From Brachypodius melanocephalos (Eukaryota > Chordata > Aves > Passeriformes > Pycnonotidae): 64,000 nucleotides of DNA. Below, in pieces: positions 1 through 13,606 of this stretch. The DNA lies in NCBI GenBank assembly GCA_013398615.1, contig VZSR01003803.1, positions 4,598,050 to 4,662,049 on the forward strand, given 5' to 3'. Position numbers and translations under genes: made by a program. A model generated the notes under the pieces. The model was not told the DNA's origin. It saw only the letters and a list, made by a program, of their open reading frames with translations, and searched no databases. The first letter of the stretch is position 1. Each line of letters begins with the position of its first letter.

Positions 1-3000
1 TGGCCCTAAGCCCAGTCAAAAGCTACTCCCATATGTCTCTTCATGTTTTTTAAGAAAACCAATTACATCATTGTGCTAAAGAGTTATCCCTGCTGCAGAG
101 TTGGAATTTTGTTCAAAACTCAAGCATATGCGTCCCCACCTACAGTCTAACTATAACTGTGCTGGTTCCACTTCCCATGAATCAGTACTAGAAACTATTA
201 AGAAGCTTAAAAAGAACAGATTGTGCTTTTTTTCCAGATGAAGCTTAATATAGTACAGCACATAATAATACTTCAATCTGATAGAAAAGGGTCAGGCAAA
301 CTGCAGGAGGCTCTTTCTTCTCCTCCTGTCCAGCAATTGAGCCAATTAAACTACATAACCATAAACCATTAAGAGCTTATGTGCATTACATAGCAAAACA
401 ACGTTTTAATTCTTAAAATAATTAGCAAAATGTACTGACATCTGCCATATCACCTTAAAGGTTATCAATAGGGGGTGAAAAGTCTCTACTGCCAAATGGA
501 AGAACAAACTGTGTTTTCTCCTGCCCAGGAATTTTTGGGATATCATGTATGCCTTTTTGCGAAAAAAGAGGGGTTTTTTTTGTCAATAGCTGTACATGCA
601 AATTGTTATCAGATAGTTCTTTTGTCTAAGGTATTTTCAGTGACCATAGATGAGAATCAACCTTTAGGAGAGATATAAGATGTAGGATTGTTTCTGGCAG
701 GTCAGAGTGAAAATTCACAAAGGAAAAGAAGCAGAGCCTTGAGTGAAATAAAAGAAATGCATTATGTCATTCATTAGGCTGGTAATAATCTTACCTATCA
801 CAAAGCATATTTATTTAAGCAGAAATGCTCTCATTATTTTTCTAGGCAAGGAAGAGCAAACCAGAATAATATTCTATGTTATATCTGAGCCACGGAAAAG
901 AAGTCAAGTCAGGTTAAAATTTGCAGTATATGTTTTGCAAGAAATAAAGGAAATACAGGGTTTCATTTTCCACTAGTTTCTATTTGCACCAAAAGGTTGA
1001 ACTCTGACAGAAATATAAAAAAAAGAAGGTATAGCTTTGGTATAATTTTGAAAATGCCTGTGGGAGTAATACAGTGTATTTATGAAAGGCGACATGTTGG
1101 TTGATTAGCAGGATGATCTTCCCAAAAGTTGAGGATATGGGGGTGTTTCCCAAATGGAAACATTAGAGATGTCTTTCAGTGTTACAATTCAAATTAACCA
1201 TGGAAAAACACCAATAGTACCTGCTACCACCTGCTAGATATTTTCCACATTTTACTCTTGTGACTATGGATCTTTTAAAGTACCAAGAATAGGGGCATAA
1301 ACCAAGTCTTTCGAGCAGCTGGAGCAACCACATGCCACTGATACAACACGATCAAAATCACAGCCTTCTGTGTAGTTGTGTCTGCAAATAGAACATGACA
1401 ATAGGGTGTTATTTTATACTAAAGGGTACAAACCATATGAAATCAAAACACATATGCCTGAAATTCTGGAGTTGCCTATGTGTGTTAAAAAAAAGAAAAG
1501 AGAATCCAACTTCTTTTAATTTAATCCAAATACTTTGTTTAAATGATTTTTAAATGGGATTTCAGTTTCCATATTAAATATATGTGTCTAAAACAATAAT
1601 AAAAAAAGAAGTTCATTTTGAAAGCAACCCATTAAAAACAACTTAAATGAGGATAGTTCCTCCAAATATATTCTACTTAAATATTTCCAACTAGACTTTT
1701 CCTTTAATAATCACTTGGGGACTGGACTATTCTACTTCGATCATCTTGAGTGTTAGATAACAACTTCAAGACCTTTGGGCTCTTTCCTCATAAAATATTA
1801 AAAATGAAAATCTAAATTTCATGGGGAAAAAAAAATAAAAGGATAAGCATGTACACACTTTTGTATGGACAGAAGGTTTCTCCAAAGAAATTACTTCTCT
1901 GATGAAGCAGACGGGAAATGTTGGCTGGGCTTGGAGAAATCTTGTGTCTACCCTGCTCAGCAAAGGAACAGCACAGGGCAAAAATTTCATGAGGGATTAA
2001 ATTAGGAATGCTACTTACTCTATCCTTAGAATTGCTATACTTGCCTTCTGTTAGCATGTACAGTCTCAAAGTGATTCACAGGACAAAATCTAACGTCTGA
2101 GGTCTCACAGGGGACATAACCGCTGATGGCTGCAGTTGGGGCTCTATCCTTAGCTGTCCATATGATAGTGGAGAATCATTTACATCTTTTCCTCGAGGTT
2201 AATCTTATCTGTTCAAACTGAAAGCTCTTCAAACAGCATTTCTTTATCACCAAGTACTCATAAAACTCAGACCCAAAACGGTTGCCTATATCCCGATATG
2301 TTGCCTACTACAATTCAAGATGTGTCATTATTAAGAAATATTAGTTGCCATGATATCATGCTGGCTACGAGCCTAATTTCTTCTTCTGTGAAGAGTTTTG
2401 AGATTTTTAGTTTTCTACATTTGAGGGCATGAAATGTTTTCATAATCACAAAAAATGTTAGCTGACCAAAGGCCTCTCCCCCTCCCCTCTTAATCTTCCA
2501 AAAATTCAATCCACTGAAATAATGTCTGGAAATTATATTGTTTAATTTAGATATTGACCATTTTGTCATTTAATATAAGACTCATGTTACTTTCTGCAGT
2601 GTAAAACAAAATCAAACATGTATTTTGAATCAAGAAACTTTTTTTTTTTTATTTCCAGAGTAATTAGCTAAAATATTTGAACATTTACAAACAAATTTAA
2701 CATGTTTGATTAGGAAAATAATTTACTCTTTTCTGTGAGATTTAGTTTAAGCTACTAGGTATTTTCTGACTAGAAGTTCTCATCCACATTTAGACCAGCT
2801 GTGTTCATAAGGTATTTGTTTAACTAACCAACTTTTAAATTATTTTAGAAAAGTAACATAACATAAAATCCAAATATAACTACACTTAATTAATTTAAAC
2901 AAATCTCTTCATTATCTCCTCATCTAAGAGTGCTCATAAGTATCAGTTAGATATCAAAGTCTCTTCTCTCTTATCTTCTCTGAGCTATTTTGAAATAATA

Positions 3001-4827
3001 AATTAATTTCTCAAGATAATGATGACCTAGTTTCACAGTTTAATGCACCTCACTTTTATTTATTTTAAAATTATCACCTCATAACTTTAAAAGAGAAACT
3101 CATTTAAACACTGCTGTTATGTGAGCAAAGGGAACAGTGTGGAAAGAGCCTTTTCTGTATGCTTCCTTTGATCCCTCCTGCTGACTGGAATGTCTGCAGC
3201 TTTGTGTCTCTTGCCCACCGAGCAATGTTTGAAGTCCTACATGATGCTAATGTCTACTAGAGGATTTAAAGTCTGACAGCTCTTGCAGAAACACCATGCC
3301 ATCCCTGGCTGCTCTCCTTTTGTTCAGACTGGAGAGATTAAGATTTTTCTGTACTTTCTGTTTGGGAAATAGCTCTTTCTGTCTACCTGACTCCAAGACA
3401 TTTCCATTAATAAAAGAACAGTTCCTAGAGGACTCCAAGGATGCTCAGCTTTTCTTTCATTTTCCTTCAAGGTTATGCTTTTCATTTTTTGTTTAGTTTT
3501 CCAATGAAGTGAGAACACCTGATACTGACAGTATTGGACTGCATGCTGTTTCTTCCAGGATACAAAAGATAAGACAGAAAGGAGAGGGCTTTGCAGTGGG
3601 AACTCTTCAGTCTGTGATTCTGTATCCCTCATTGTGGGTGTAGTGAATTCCCAAGGAGTTCAGCTGCCTGGGGTTTATTCACTGGCATTTGGACTCAGTC
3701 CCTGTTCTAATTTAGGCTATCAATTATTGTATTTCTCAAAAGAGTCGGTGTGTTCTACAAATGAACAACATTACACTTCTGTAAATTCACAAACTGGAGC
3801 ATAACTTCATGTAATATTAATTCTTAACTCTGCTATGGTTTGCATCTGGTCTTTTCTGAAATACGTATGATGTCCTATTTTACTGATGCAATAGGTGAGC
3901 AATAGCAGAAGTCATCCAGCAAAAGGAAGCATAATTCAGAGATTATTGATTCCAAAGGCCTTCAAATAATCTTGACTTTTCTGCTAAGTGCCTTTCTCTC
4001 TGTCCTCTGTCCTCATAGGTGAAATGAAGGTAAAAATGTTTCCCTGATGATGGTAGTTCAAGAATAAACATATTATGGAAAACTCAGACAACTCCAGCAA
4101 AAGAGCACCATCTACATCGGTCTGACTGAATGAAACATGACAGTTTTGCCTCACAAAAACTCACTTTTGTCTTGTTGTAATAATGATCACATTGTGTTTG
4201 TTGTGGTAACAATCACTGTTTGTCTAACATTCATTTAAAGAACATCTGAAATTTCCCAGCAGTAGCTGAAGAAGATGGCAGGGCTACTCCAAAGAGTACA
4301 CCTTATTTTCAATTTAAATGATTATGCACACTCATATTCAAAACCTCCATTTGGGACAAGAGTGAGTTTTGTGACTTTCTCAGTATGCACTTGGAGAACA
4401 GAGAGGTCTATCAGGAATCTGTGAATATTTAGCATGGTACCTGGAAGGCAGGTCTATTGACTGTATTTCCTGGGAGTGCTTGTCAAATGGGTTTGAAGGG
4501 GGCAATATGAAGTTTCTTGAGGTATACTTATTAACCTTAGAGTATACTGTGAAGGACACGAAGACCAATACTGGGGGACCAGCTACTTTCTTTCAGATGT
4601 TCTCATCTCAGGAACATTTTTGTTGCCTCTTGGTGGATAACAAAGATTGAATTCTCACAAGAATATTTGAAAAATGTATTTGAATTTGTTGGGATAAAGG
4701 TGGTTTTTGAAAGGCACCTTCACATGATATCACTAGCACACTATGATCCTCAGCTTTGAGATACAGAAACTGAAGAAGGAGAAAACAGTAACAGAACAGG
4801 GTCGAAGGCAAGAATATGATCTTCTTC
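1..4827. other. Non-genic AT-rich stretch
   Basis: I see no gene, RNA gene or recognisable transposon here. All open frames are short (102 aa or less) and overlap each other on both strands, as expected by chance. The only simple sequence of note is a T-run of about 12 near 2640. A local absence of stops on both strands around 3250-3630 gives overlapping small frames, but their translations match no family I recognise. Confidence 0.75.
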
Positions 4828-5021
4828 ACTGTGTGGGTGACTATGCATTGGAACAGATTGCCCAGAGAGGGTGTGGAGTCTCCCTCACTGCAGATATTCC
4901 AGAACCACCTGGACACAATCCTGTGCAGTGTCCTCTGGGATGGCCGTGCTTGAGCAGAGAGGTTGGACCAGATGACCCCACTATGATCCATTTCAACCTT
5001 ACCCATCCTGTCATTTACTGA
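4828..5021 (+). mobile_element. CR1 LINE fragment, 3' end
   Basis: This is a 5'-truncated CR1 retrotransposon tail. It contains the conserved CR1 3'-UTR phrases in order: a 'gcattggaacagattgcccagag'-type block near 4846-4868, a gtggagtctcc block, the cctggacacaatcctgtgca-type block near 4910, and a gcttgagcagagaggttgga block followed by a degenerate CATTCTGT-like end near 5005-5021. The sense strand is plus because the octamer-like end lies at the right. It is clearly mutated relative to the bird consensus as I remember it, so it is an old, inactive copy. The overlapping open frames on both strands are by-products of the repeat. Confidence 0.88.
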
Positions 5022-8000
5022 ATTTCAGACTAAGCTGCCCTATAGAAAAAGCATATATAATTAGTTACTAAAAATTGCATGATCATTTTTATTTTAAAAG
5101 CTCTCAACAGTAGTCGAGATTTCATGGCTACCTTGAACAATTTGTCCAAATCCAAATCAGTCTCTTCATAAGTTTTTCTTCCCTGGTTCTTAACCTATTT
5201 TCCTATATTCTCTTTGAGTTTGACCCTGTAAATATTTTCTATCAAATATGAGAACAGCTTCTCAAATTGATATTTTCAGAAGACCTCAATGGTTTTGAGA
5301 CAATCACCACATGTCTACTCAATCTTTTAAATATTAAACAAGTCTAGTATTCTGGTTTGCTTGTGGGTGATTGCCAATTAGTTTATGTTGTCCAGACAGG
5401 ATAGTGTGCAGGGTTTTTTTCAGGATGTGGTACTTTCTCATCTTGTATTTTGCTGGGGCAGAATAGAATTGAAAGAAGATTTCATGCCTCAAAAACTCAT
5501 TACCTCTTTGTGTATTTTCAGTAGGATATTTACCTTATTTAAAAATGGAATGACACTGTTCACTCAAGTGTAACTTGTGATCCATTTTAATTATCTAGGT
5601 TTTGTTTTCTGCAGAACTGCTTCTCAGTCAGTCATTCTTCATCCAGTATTTAAGCACTACAATATTCTGTTCGAGGAGCAGTGTCATCCAACATGGTACT
5701 CTTTACAGATTTAATAACCATACTCTGTTAATCATAATTCAAATCATTGGAAATATAATTAAAAATGGAATCAAGGCAGATCTGTGAGAAGGCCATCGAG
5801 CTTATATTTCCTGTTAGAAAGTGAGAAATACAGTTTGAACAATGATTTAAGTTCTGTTTTGTACCTAACACAGGAAAGTTAGATTCACAGCCTCTTAGTA
5901 TATGGTTTTAAGATAAAGTCCTCATTCCACACAGATGTTCTGAACTGGATACTAAGTTGGCTTGATATGATTAGTTTTTAAGAATACATTGTCCCTCTTT
6001 TATGACACAAGAAGGAAAGTACTTCTTTCTTACAAAAAAATGTTTATTTTTTTGCAGAGGTGAAACATGATTGGGTGAGCTTTTTCCTCGGTTTCCTTTT
6101 CAGGAAGAGATAGTGTTACCTAATTTCAGTTTTTTGAAAGGTTATGTACCTCAGGTAGGTTTTACCTAAGAGGGCACCAAAAATATATGCAGTTATGCCA
6201 GAGTGCTGAGGTCCCTTGGAAGGACACAAGAGTAAAAGTCTTTTGGCCCAGGTGATCAGAGAACCTGAAGCTCTTTTTGACTGCAAAATGCTGAAGTTTG
6301 AATAAAATGGCCTCATGTGATGTGCTAAACACTGTCATCCATCATATTAGCTTTTTCCTTAATGATCTGAAAAGGAGTAAACAATGTTAATGGAATTTGC
6401 AAATGGCTTTTAATTGGACTGTGCTGAGAATGCCAGACAGGACACAGAAATATTGCAAAATTTTCTAAAGATTGTTGACTTAACTAGAAATTGGGCAAAA
6501 GAAAAATGTTCTTTGTCATAGTTGAACCAAAAAAATCTGGGAAAATTAGCCAAAAGATTCAAAATTATTCTGTAAAAGAAAACATTCCTTCCTGTAATGC
6601 TAAAAAAAAATATTTAAATTATTTGAATTTTTTGTAGTCTTTTTCTTTAGGGAATTTCCATTTGCTGGGAATTAAAAAAAAATAGTTTTCCTTCAGAGTT
6701 GCAATTTTAAAAAAGCAGGACATTAGAAACTGCATTCCCAACAATCTCTGAGGCTTATTTCTATCTCATTATCTCATTCCAGAACAGACATACACTTTTA
6801 GAAGGGGTAGGAAAATACTATTACATTCCTTTCAGATGCATTCCCACAAGGCACAACTAGGTCTGGAAGGCTGTGGCAGGAGATGTGTGATTTTACAAAT
6901 TAATTGTAAATCTAAACCTGTCTGAACTTAGTTTAATTAAAAGTATAACTAAGGAGCACAGAGAAAGAAGAAGCAAAAAAGAGATTGAGATATTAAATGG
7001 GGGTTTTTTTCTGTCCATATTTAAAGCTTCCTCAGAACTCCATTTTTATTTTTACCTTTTTAAAAATGCCAATTTACAAGGTTCTAGCAAACTCCATGGA
7101 CCTGTTTAATGACCTGATATTGCATTTAGTGGCAGTGTCCATCAACAGTGAAGCACTTCATCGTAAAATGTCTTTTATGGAAAAACACCAGGGTAAATAT
7201 CAGGAGAAGGGACAAAATAAATAAAATTAAAATTATGAAAGAACAAAACAAAAACCAACCTTAGACTCTGTATTTACTTTTTTTTTTAAAAAAAAGTATT
7301 ATTTACAAAAAGATGACAACGTTCTTCATAATTTTAGCCTCAGGTTAAATTTCATCTGAGATCCCTACCAAGTGCAAAGCTCAAGACTGACTGGGGAAGG
7401 AAAAGTCCTTTTCATCATGCATACACTTGGCACATTGTTTTGGCTTCAGATATTTATGAAGATCATAAAAATCAACCCACACCACAGGCGGATTTGATTT
7501 TCAGAAATGTCTGACCATGGTGACTGCAACAGGCAGTGTCCCAATGAGGTAGTAGCTAAAGAAAATTTCTCCCACAAAGGTGACACAGACACAGAACAAT
7601 ATGTACCAGTCAGAAAAAAAGGAGACAGACAGGGAATGAGGGGAATATTTATTATATGTTACTCTGTTGATAATGCAAAATATTGATTAGACAGATAGAT
7701 AAACTGGTTTGTATTTATATCTTTAAACAGTGTGTTAATAATTATTATGATTATAAGCTCAGTTTATACTAAATGTTGTTTGCAGGCGCCTGCTAAGGTC
7801 TTGGCCTCACCACGTTAAGCATGACACAAAGTCTGGGTAAGAGAGCACCTTGTCTAAAATACATAATTCTATTTATACAAGAAAAGCAAAGAATGCGAAC
7901 GGAAATAAAGTCATGTTAAGATAAAAAAGTACTTCCAAAATGTCAGGCATCTGATTATTTATAAAGGAAAGCTAGATAAATTTCCCACTATAACACTTGC

Positions 8001-8135
8001 TAATTGTGATCTTAACCCTGTCAGTTGGGATCTTGAGTCATCCTCCTGTGCATTGCTTTTGTTCCGTTTATAGCAAATGGAGTGGAACCGGCAACTGCAG
8101 GAGATGATACACCTACCTATCTTACACATCTTGCC
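5022..8135. other. Non-genic AT-rich stretch
   Basis: No gene or clear transposon is visible. The region has several homopolymer runs. One is a near-palindromic T10A8 block at about 7276-7297 flanked by tac and gta, which could fold on itself. Open frames are at most 75 aa and show no recognisable domain. Confidence 0.72.
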
Positions 8136-8164
8136 TTTTTTTTTTCTTTTTTTTTTTTTTTTTA
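8136..8164. repeat. Long interrupted T-tract
   Basis: This is a nearly pure T run broken by a single C and followed by AATAAATGAGG. A T-tract read on plus can be the poly(A) tail of a retrocopy inserted on the minus strand, but I recognise no retrocopy body to its right, so it is called only as simple sequence. Confidence 0.8.
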
Positions 8165-8256
8165 ATAAATGAGGTGACTAGAGTTACAGAGTGCATAATT
8201 TTGCTGAGTTGCCTTATTTTCAGATATCCAAAGAGACCCATCCAAAACCTGCTAAA

Positions 8257-8480
8257 TCATAGAATCATATATCATGGAGTGGTTTGAGTTGGAAGGGACA
8301 TTCAAAGCTCATCTAGTCCAACCTCCTCGACACGGACAGGGACACCTTCTGCTCAATATATTGCTCAAAGCTCCTTCCAATCTGGCATTGACCTGGCCAT
8401 TCTCATTCACTAATCTAATTCCAAGAAAATCTCTCCTCCCTCTCCTCACAGGGAAAATCTTCCTGATTTGCAGGGTATTT
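8257..8480 (-). mobile_element. CR1 LINE fragment, 3' end, minus strand
   Basis: Read on the plus strand, this starts with the reverse complement of the CR1 terminal octamer region (catagaatcat near 8260). It is followed by the phrases ggtttgagttggaagggac, catctagtccaacctcct and cagggacaccttctgctcaa, which are the typical reverse-complemented CR1 3' UTR. Similarity continues weakly through the gctcaaagctccttccaatctgg block to about 8480. The element therefore lies on the minus strand and is 5'-truncated, as most CR1 copies are. It is one of the better preserved tails in the window. Confidence 0.93.
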
Positions 8481-11400
8481 TTTGACCAAGTGTTTAATGT
8501 AATTTTGGACCTGAAAAAGGATGTTTCTCACCTTTAAAAATAAATTACCAGCTGTAATAAGAATTTCATCGTGGAAATTATTTAGTCCTTCACTTAAGGG
8601 TAGGAAACTGAGCCAGAGAAGGAATCAAATACTAGATTTAAGAAATTTTATACTATTAGGTTCCAGTGAAAGAACTGCGTTATTTAGAAAATCTTTGCAG
8701 ATTGAAAACATCTCTTCCCAAATTTCTGTGAGTTTTTTTGGTTCCACTGGCTTATTTTACATCAGGAGAAATGAAACGAAAATAAAAAAATTCTCCCAAA
8801 GAATATTTTGTAAACTGTAGGTGATTGAGAACTTTCTTTACCTCCTTTTAGATGGCTCCGCAGCAGCTGTGAAAATTTAACCTGTTTGTTATAGTGTGGT
8901 GAGTATGCCTTTCATTATTGACACTACAGTTGAAACTGTTGACTACTGACTAGCTGGACCATTGGAACAGTGTGTAATCCTCCATTATTTGAAATTGATG
9001 ACTCTGCAAAACTAGCTACTTTTTATTTTAAGCAGCTAGGGGAAAAATTTGCCTCTTATTTTGGTGTAGTTTAAATGCCTGTTGGCTTCCTAGTCCTTTA
9101 CATCCATGTGTTGAGACCCTAAGCCTCAGTTAACCATTCCTCCATTCAACTGACTCCTTCATAACAAGCCAAGTTCTAGATTATGTTAGACAATGCAAAC
9201 AAATGTTTACTACAAAGACTGACGGAATCCCCACACCTGAGGTGCATAACAGAATTCCACCTTAGAACCTTCCCAAGAGCCAGTTACAGCTAAAGCTTGT
9301 TTTCCCTTCTTATTAGAGAACATGATAGACTCATCACCTTCTTTTGCAATTTGCCCTCACTGATAATCATCCTCAGTCTTAAACAGATATCTCTCCAATA
9401 GCTTTTACATTGTCTTCACAATATTAATAATTTTCTTGTAAAATTCAATGAAATACTAATTAAAAAGCAGATCAGTTCTTGTAGCAAACATCTCTGATTT
9501 TCAGACCTCTTTGCATTTCTAATACCTCACCAGCTGTAATGGTGTGTTTGCTTAAAAAAGGCCACGGGGTGTGGAATGTCAATGTTATGAAATGTACCAG
9601 CATTTAAGAGTGAGCAGAGGAGCCACTGAACACACCATAGCTGAGTGCTCAAATGGCACAAGGAGTAATGGACCACAATGAGCAGGTATCACAGTATGTT
9701 AATCTCAGTGTAAAATAGATTTGACTCTAAGTAATGATGTTCCTGCTTGGACCGGATTCCAAAATTAGTGCAGAAAGCAGCAAGCTCTCTGATCCGCTGC
9801 CAGGTCATCAGGCACTGGCTTGAACAGATGCTCCTTGTGGAATTTATTGTATGAAAGAAGGAACACCAGTTAATCTGATTTACAAGGTTATGCATAATAT
9901 TTCTGCACCACAGATTTCCAATTTGTTATTAGCAAAGAGCTTTAATTCTCTGATAAACACGTTTGAGAAGATTTGCACTGGGCTTTGTTGGTGTGTACAT
10001 GAAAAACTGCTTTGCAAGGATCCCTATCCCCACAGCATGTGTATGATTTGTAATTCTGGAAAGTACATGAATAATGGAGGTAATTTTAACCAACGTCTGC
10101 AGTAAGCTGCAAAAATTAGTAAAAAATAACATTAACGAGCCTGGCAGGTAGAAATCTGCAATGATGCCTTCTGGTCTCAAAATGATCACGTTCCTCCCTA
10201 TATGTGTTCCTGTGTTAGTGGACTTCTGAATGTTTGTCAGTTTTCCATTACTATATATTGCAACATTAAAGATGGGCTTTTGCTTTCGGATATTGTTCCT
10301 ACATGAAAGTTAATGATGTTATGTTGATTTTCTCTCAGTATAGCAGTTTAAGGCAGAAAATTCTGATTTAAGTTCTGCAAAATTCTCTGTCTTTTCAGGA
10401 TATTTTTGTGGTGTATGAAAGCAAAAAAAATCTACTTTTTTTTTGGTGTTTCCTTTTACTTTTTTTTTTTTTTTCTTATTTACCTCTAAAATACTGTGTG
10501 CTTTACATGATTTATTTAGATATCTGCCAATATCTTTGTTATCCCCATTTTAGCTGTGATATATAATTATGTGGCAATACCCTGCTTGACAACAAAGTCT
10601 GTTTATTTTCAATGCCTCTCTTCTTTCAGAAAGATTAGATATTGAAACCTTCCCATGAAAGTCCAAGTTGATTTTCAGCATCTGAAGGTTTCAGAGAAGG
10701 ACCCGCTGTGAACATGTCAATGTTATTTTTCATAACAAAAGAAACACATTTTTTATGTTTTCACAAAATTAGTTATTTGCTTTTGGTTAAAGCAAATTCT
10801 TCAGAATTCTCTTCAAGAAGGGCAAAAATGCAGGAAGTAATTTTTTTCTCTAAAGGTTAACAAAATCAATTTACTAGTAAAATCTACAGCTAAAATCATG
10901 CCTTTAACCTGATGTTCAGACAATAACCAGGAGGATATCTGCAAAGGTGTCTTGTCTTTGCAAAGCTAGAATATGCTGTCTCTCGAATGTGACATCATGT
11001 GTTCTCATCTTTCTCCAAAGCACAGAACCTGGACCTGTGATATAAGGGAGGGAGCAAAGTGCCTCCAGCATTCTGAGATATGGCACAAAATAGTTGTGTA
11101 GTACTCAGTAACGAAGTACCAAGGGAATGTCAAGAGAACAAATGAGCATTTTAGTGTCTTGAGGAAGATTTTAGTTTGTGTCTGTGGAAAGTGTGGTCAG
11201 TATCATCTGCTGCAACTAGATCTTGATTAGTGTCCAGAGAATCCAATGACACCATTCCCTCTTTGCTGCCATTCACAGCTACTGTGCCATTATCTGCTTC
11301 ACTCTAATGAACAGAAGCCAGGATCAAAGCAGGATGATCCATTGTACTAATTGCTGCAAATAAAAATGAAAGATATTTTCAGTCTCAAAATGTTCAAAAT

Positions 11401-11721
11401 GTGATAGAAGAGAAAGATACAATGGTTTAAAACATGAAAAGGAGTGGGAGATGAGGGAAACAAAATACATCTTGCATAGAAGTCAGAATTTCTACCAGAC
11501 AAATTCTCCCTGAAAACAGATAAGGCCACAGTGCACCAGTATGTTCACTTTTTTTTTTTCTTAACCTTAGCATTGGTTAACAATTTTCCATGCAAATAAT
11601 GCAGCTTCCAGAGCCTAGTCCACACAGAGAAATAAAGATGAGACATTCCAAATTATCACTTTTGTCAGCCATAAAAAAGTTAATATTAATTTTGAGAAGG
11701 CTAAAAACCCATCAATCCCAT
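8481..11721. other. Non-genic stretch with T-rich tracts
   Basis: No gene is recognised. Two T-rich tracts lie at about 10436-10444 and 10461-10476. Overlapping small frames at 9689-10189 on both strands show no family signature, and their mutual overlap argues against coding. Confidence 0.7.
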
Positions 11722-11785
11722 AAGGACATGAATGTTTATTTAGGTTGGAAAGCTAATGACGTTTTGGTCCAACTTCATTTATTGA
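11722..11785 (-). mobile_element. Possible old CR1 tail relic
   Basis: The phrases atttaggttggaaagc and ggtccaac, spaced as in the reverse-complemented CR1 3' UTR, suggest a highly decayed minus-strand CR1 end. No terminal octamers survive and no similarity extends further right. Chance resemblance is possible; a profile search against CR1 subfamilies would decide. Confidence 0.42.
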
Positions 11786-13212
11786 ATGTTCCTTAAGAAC
11801 CTTTGGTCCTTACTGATGCTCTTGTAAGCATCCACAGGAGTCTTTAAAAAAATGCAGCAAAGCTGAGTAAAATTATCAGAATAAAATTAGAATATTCTTG
11901 AAATGAAACAAGATTTACTCAAGGTAGAGACAAAATAGATAGAGACAAAAAAAAAATACACCAAGGAACACGGAAGATGAACTAAACCATGAAGAAAACA
12001 ATACTAAATCTATTTCCCCAAATTGATAATAATTAGTAGTAATAACTTTCCCTTTTATTGAATGAGTCATCAACGGATCTCTAAGTGCTAGTTAAAAATG
12101 AACGTTCATATTTCCTCATGCTCTCTGCTTTGGTACCTGAGACACAATATGATCAAGTAAATGCTCCAAATTCTTTCTTTATGCAACTGACAATGTGCAA
12201 AAAACCCGTCACAGTCCATTGCTTCCTAGATTATAAATCGAATCAGCTGTCTGTTGGTGCTTTACTGAAAAGCAGAGAAATCTATGAGAATGGTCATGCT
12301 CACAAGATACGTGCATGTTGCATTGAGGCCAGTGAAGCATTGTATTTTGTATTTTTAGCTGCTATGAAGTGCTGTGTGTAGTTCTGATTTGAGCAGGACA
12401 CCTTTTTCTGTCTGAATTTATGACCTATGTCTTTGTACAAATTGAAGGTGCAGTTGTTAATATTCACCTGAGAAGTCCAAATTAGGCAAAAAGGGAGAAC
12501 CATGTGATTATTCAAACCACATGGAAAGCCAAGGGCAGCATCAGGATTTCAAGAAACTGAGTATAATTACTTTTTAATTTCCACTCACAATTCAGGTGAG
12601 ACAAAGCTGGCCCTCAAGGGCCATTCTAAAATATCAATTACAGCAAGCCTTACATAATTAATCAATTGATCAACCATATAGTGCACATGAAGCGAAACTG
12701 TTTTGCAGTAAAACAGGAGAAAAATAAATGCCTGAGGAGCCTAAGGACTAATCTAACAAAATTGCTGAAAACACACACTCCTGTATGCACCCTCTAGCTC
12801 TGTACTTGCTTTACAAGCCAACCCTTGTCTGGGCAGAGAGACTATTTGAAAATAGCCCTGTTTGCAGAACTCTTGACATAAAAATTTTTACCCTGAGATT
12901 TGGCCTCACAAAGCCAATCCTAGTGAAATACCCTCTTTCCTCCTTTAAACAGTGAAGAAAGTTTAAAGTGAGTTTGGAATAGTTGAGCTTCTGTTGTGTA
13001 ATGCTAATGGTGAAACTCTTGCTTAAAACTTTTGGGAGATTGAGTCATAGGTGTGTAGAAATAGGGCTACTCTCCTTAGACTCTTTGATAATATCCTCTC
13101 AGAGCAATTCCTATCTTTAAACCCAAATTAATGTACCTGGAAGCCAACTTAATTTGATTGCAATGGTAAAACCTTTCAAAACTGGGTAATAAACATTTTG
13201 CAGTATTTGGCA
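11786..13212. other. Non-genic stretch
   Basis: Nothing recognisable lies here. Small open frames at 12085-12381 (plus) and 12300-12515 (minus) overlap each other and have no domain I can identify. Confidence 0.7.
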
Positions 13213-13606
13213 ATACCTGCTGAAAGGCTGAGAGGGTTGAGGTTGTCAGGCCTCAAGAAGGTAAGGCTTCAGGGAGACCTTATTGCAGCTTTTCAACTTA
13301 TTATGGGAACTTGCAAAAAAGGCAGAGAGAAAATTCCTACTGGGGCCTACAGTAACAGAACAAAGGGCAATGGTTTTAAACTGAAAGAAAAGGCTTTTGC
13401 TGGACATAAAGAAGAAATACTTTACTGTGAAGATGATGAGATACTGGCACAGGATGCCCAGAGGGGTTCCAGATGCCCCACAATTTGTTCAAGGGATGGG
13501 ATGTTGAGCAACCTGTTCTAGTGGAAGGGTTCCTTATCTATGCTAGAGGGATTAGAACTAGCTCATCTTTGAAGTTCCTTTCCAATTTGAACTATTATAT
13601 GATTCC
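13213..13606 (+). mobile_element. CR1 LINE fragment, 3' UTR
   Basis: This is a plus-strand CR1 3' region of almost 400 bp. It shows, in order: aaaggctgagaggg, ctcaagaaggtaaggcttcagggagaccttattg-type sequence, caaagggcaatggttttaaactg, aagaaatactttactgtgaagatgatgag, a gcacaggatgcccagagg block, gagcaacctgttctagtggaaggg, and a TATGATTCCAT end near 13597-13606 that corresponds to the CR1 terminal octamers. Scattered substitutions and small gaps show an inactive copy. The 107-aa frame over it is a repeat-derived frame with no cellular role suggested. Confidence 0.94.

Noticed and set aside
7..23. 17-bp exact match taagcccagtcaaaagc shared with 46466-46482
   Set aside because: Similarity does not extend on either side, and one such match is roughly what chance allows in a 64-kb AT-biased window.
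4608..5006. 132-aa minus frame and 92-aa plus frame at 4743-5021
   Set aside because: Both run over the CR1 tail at 4828-5021; repeat-derived.
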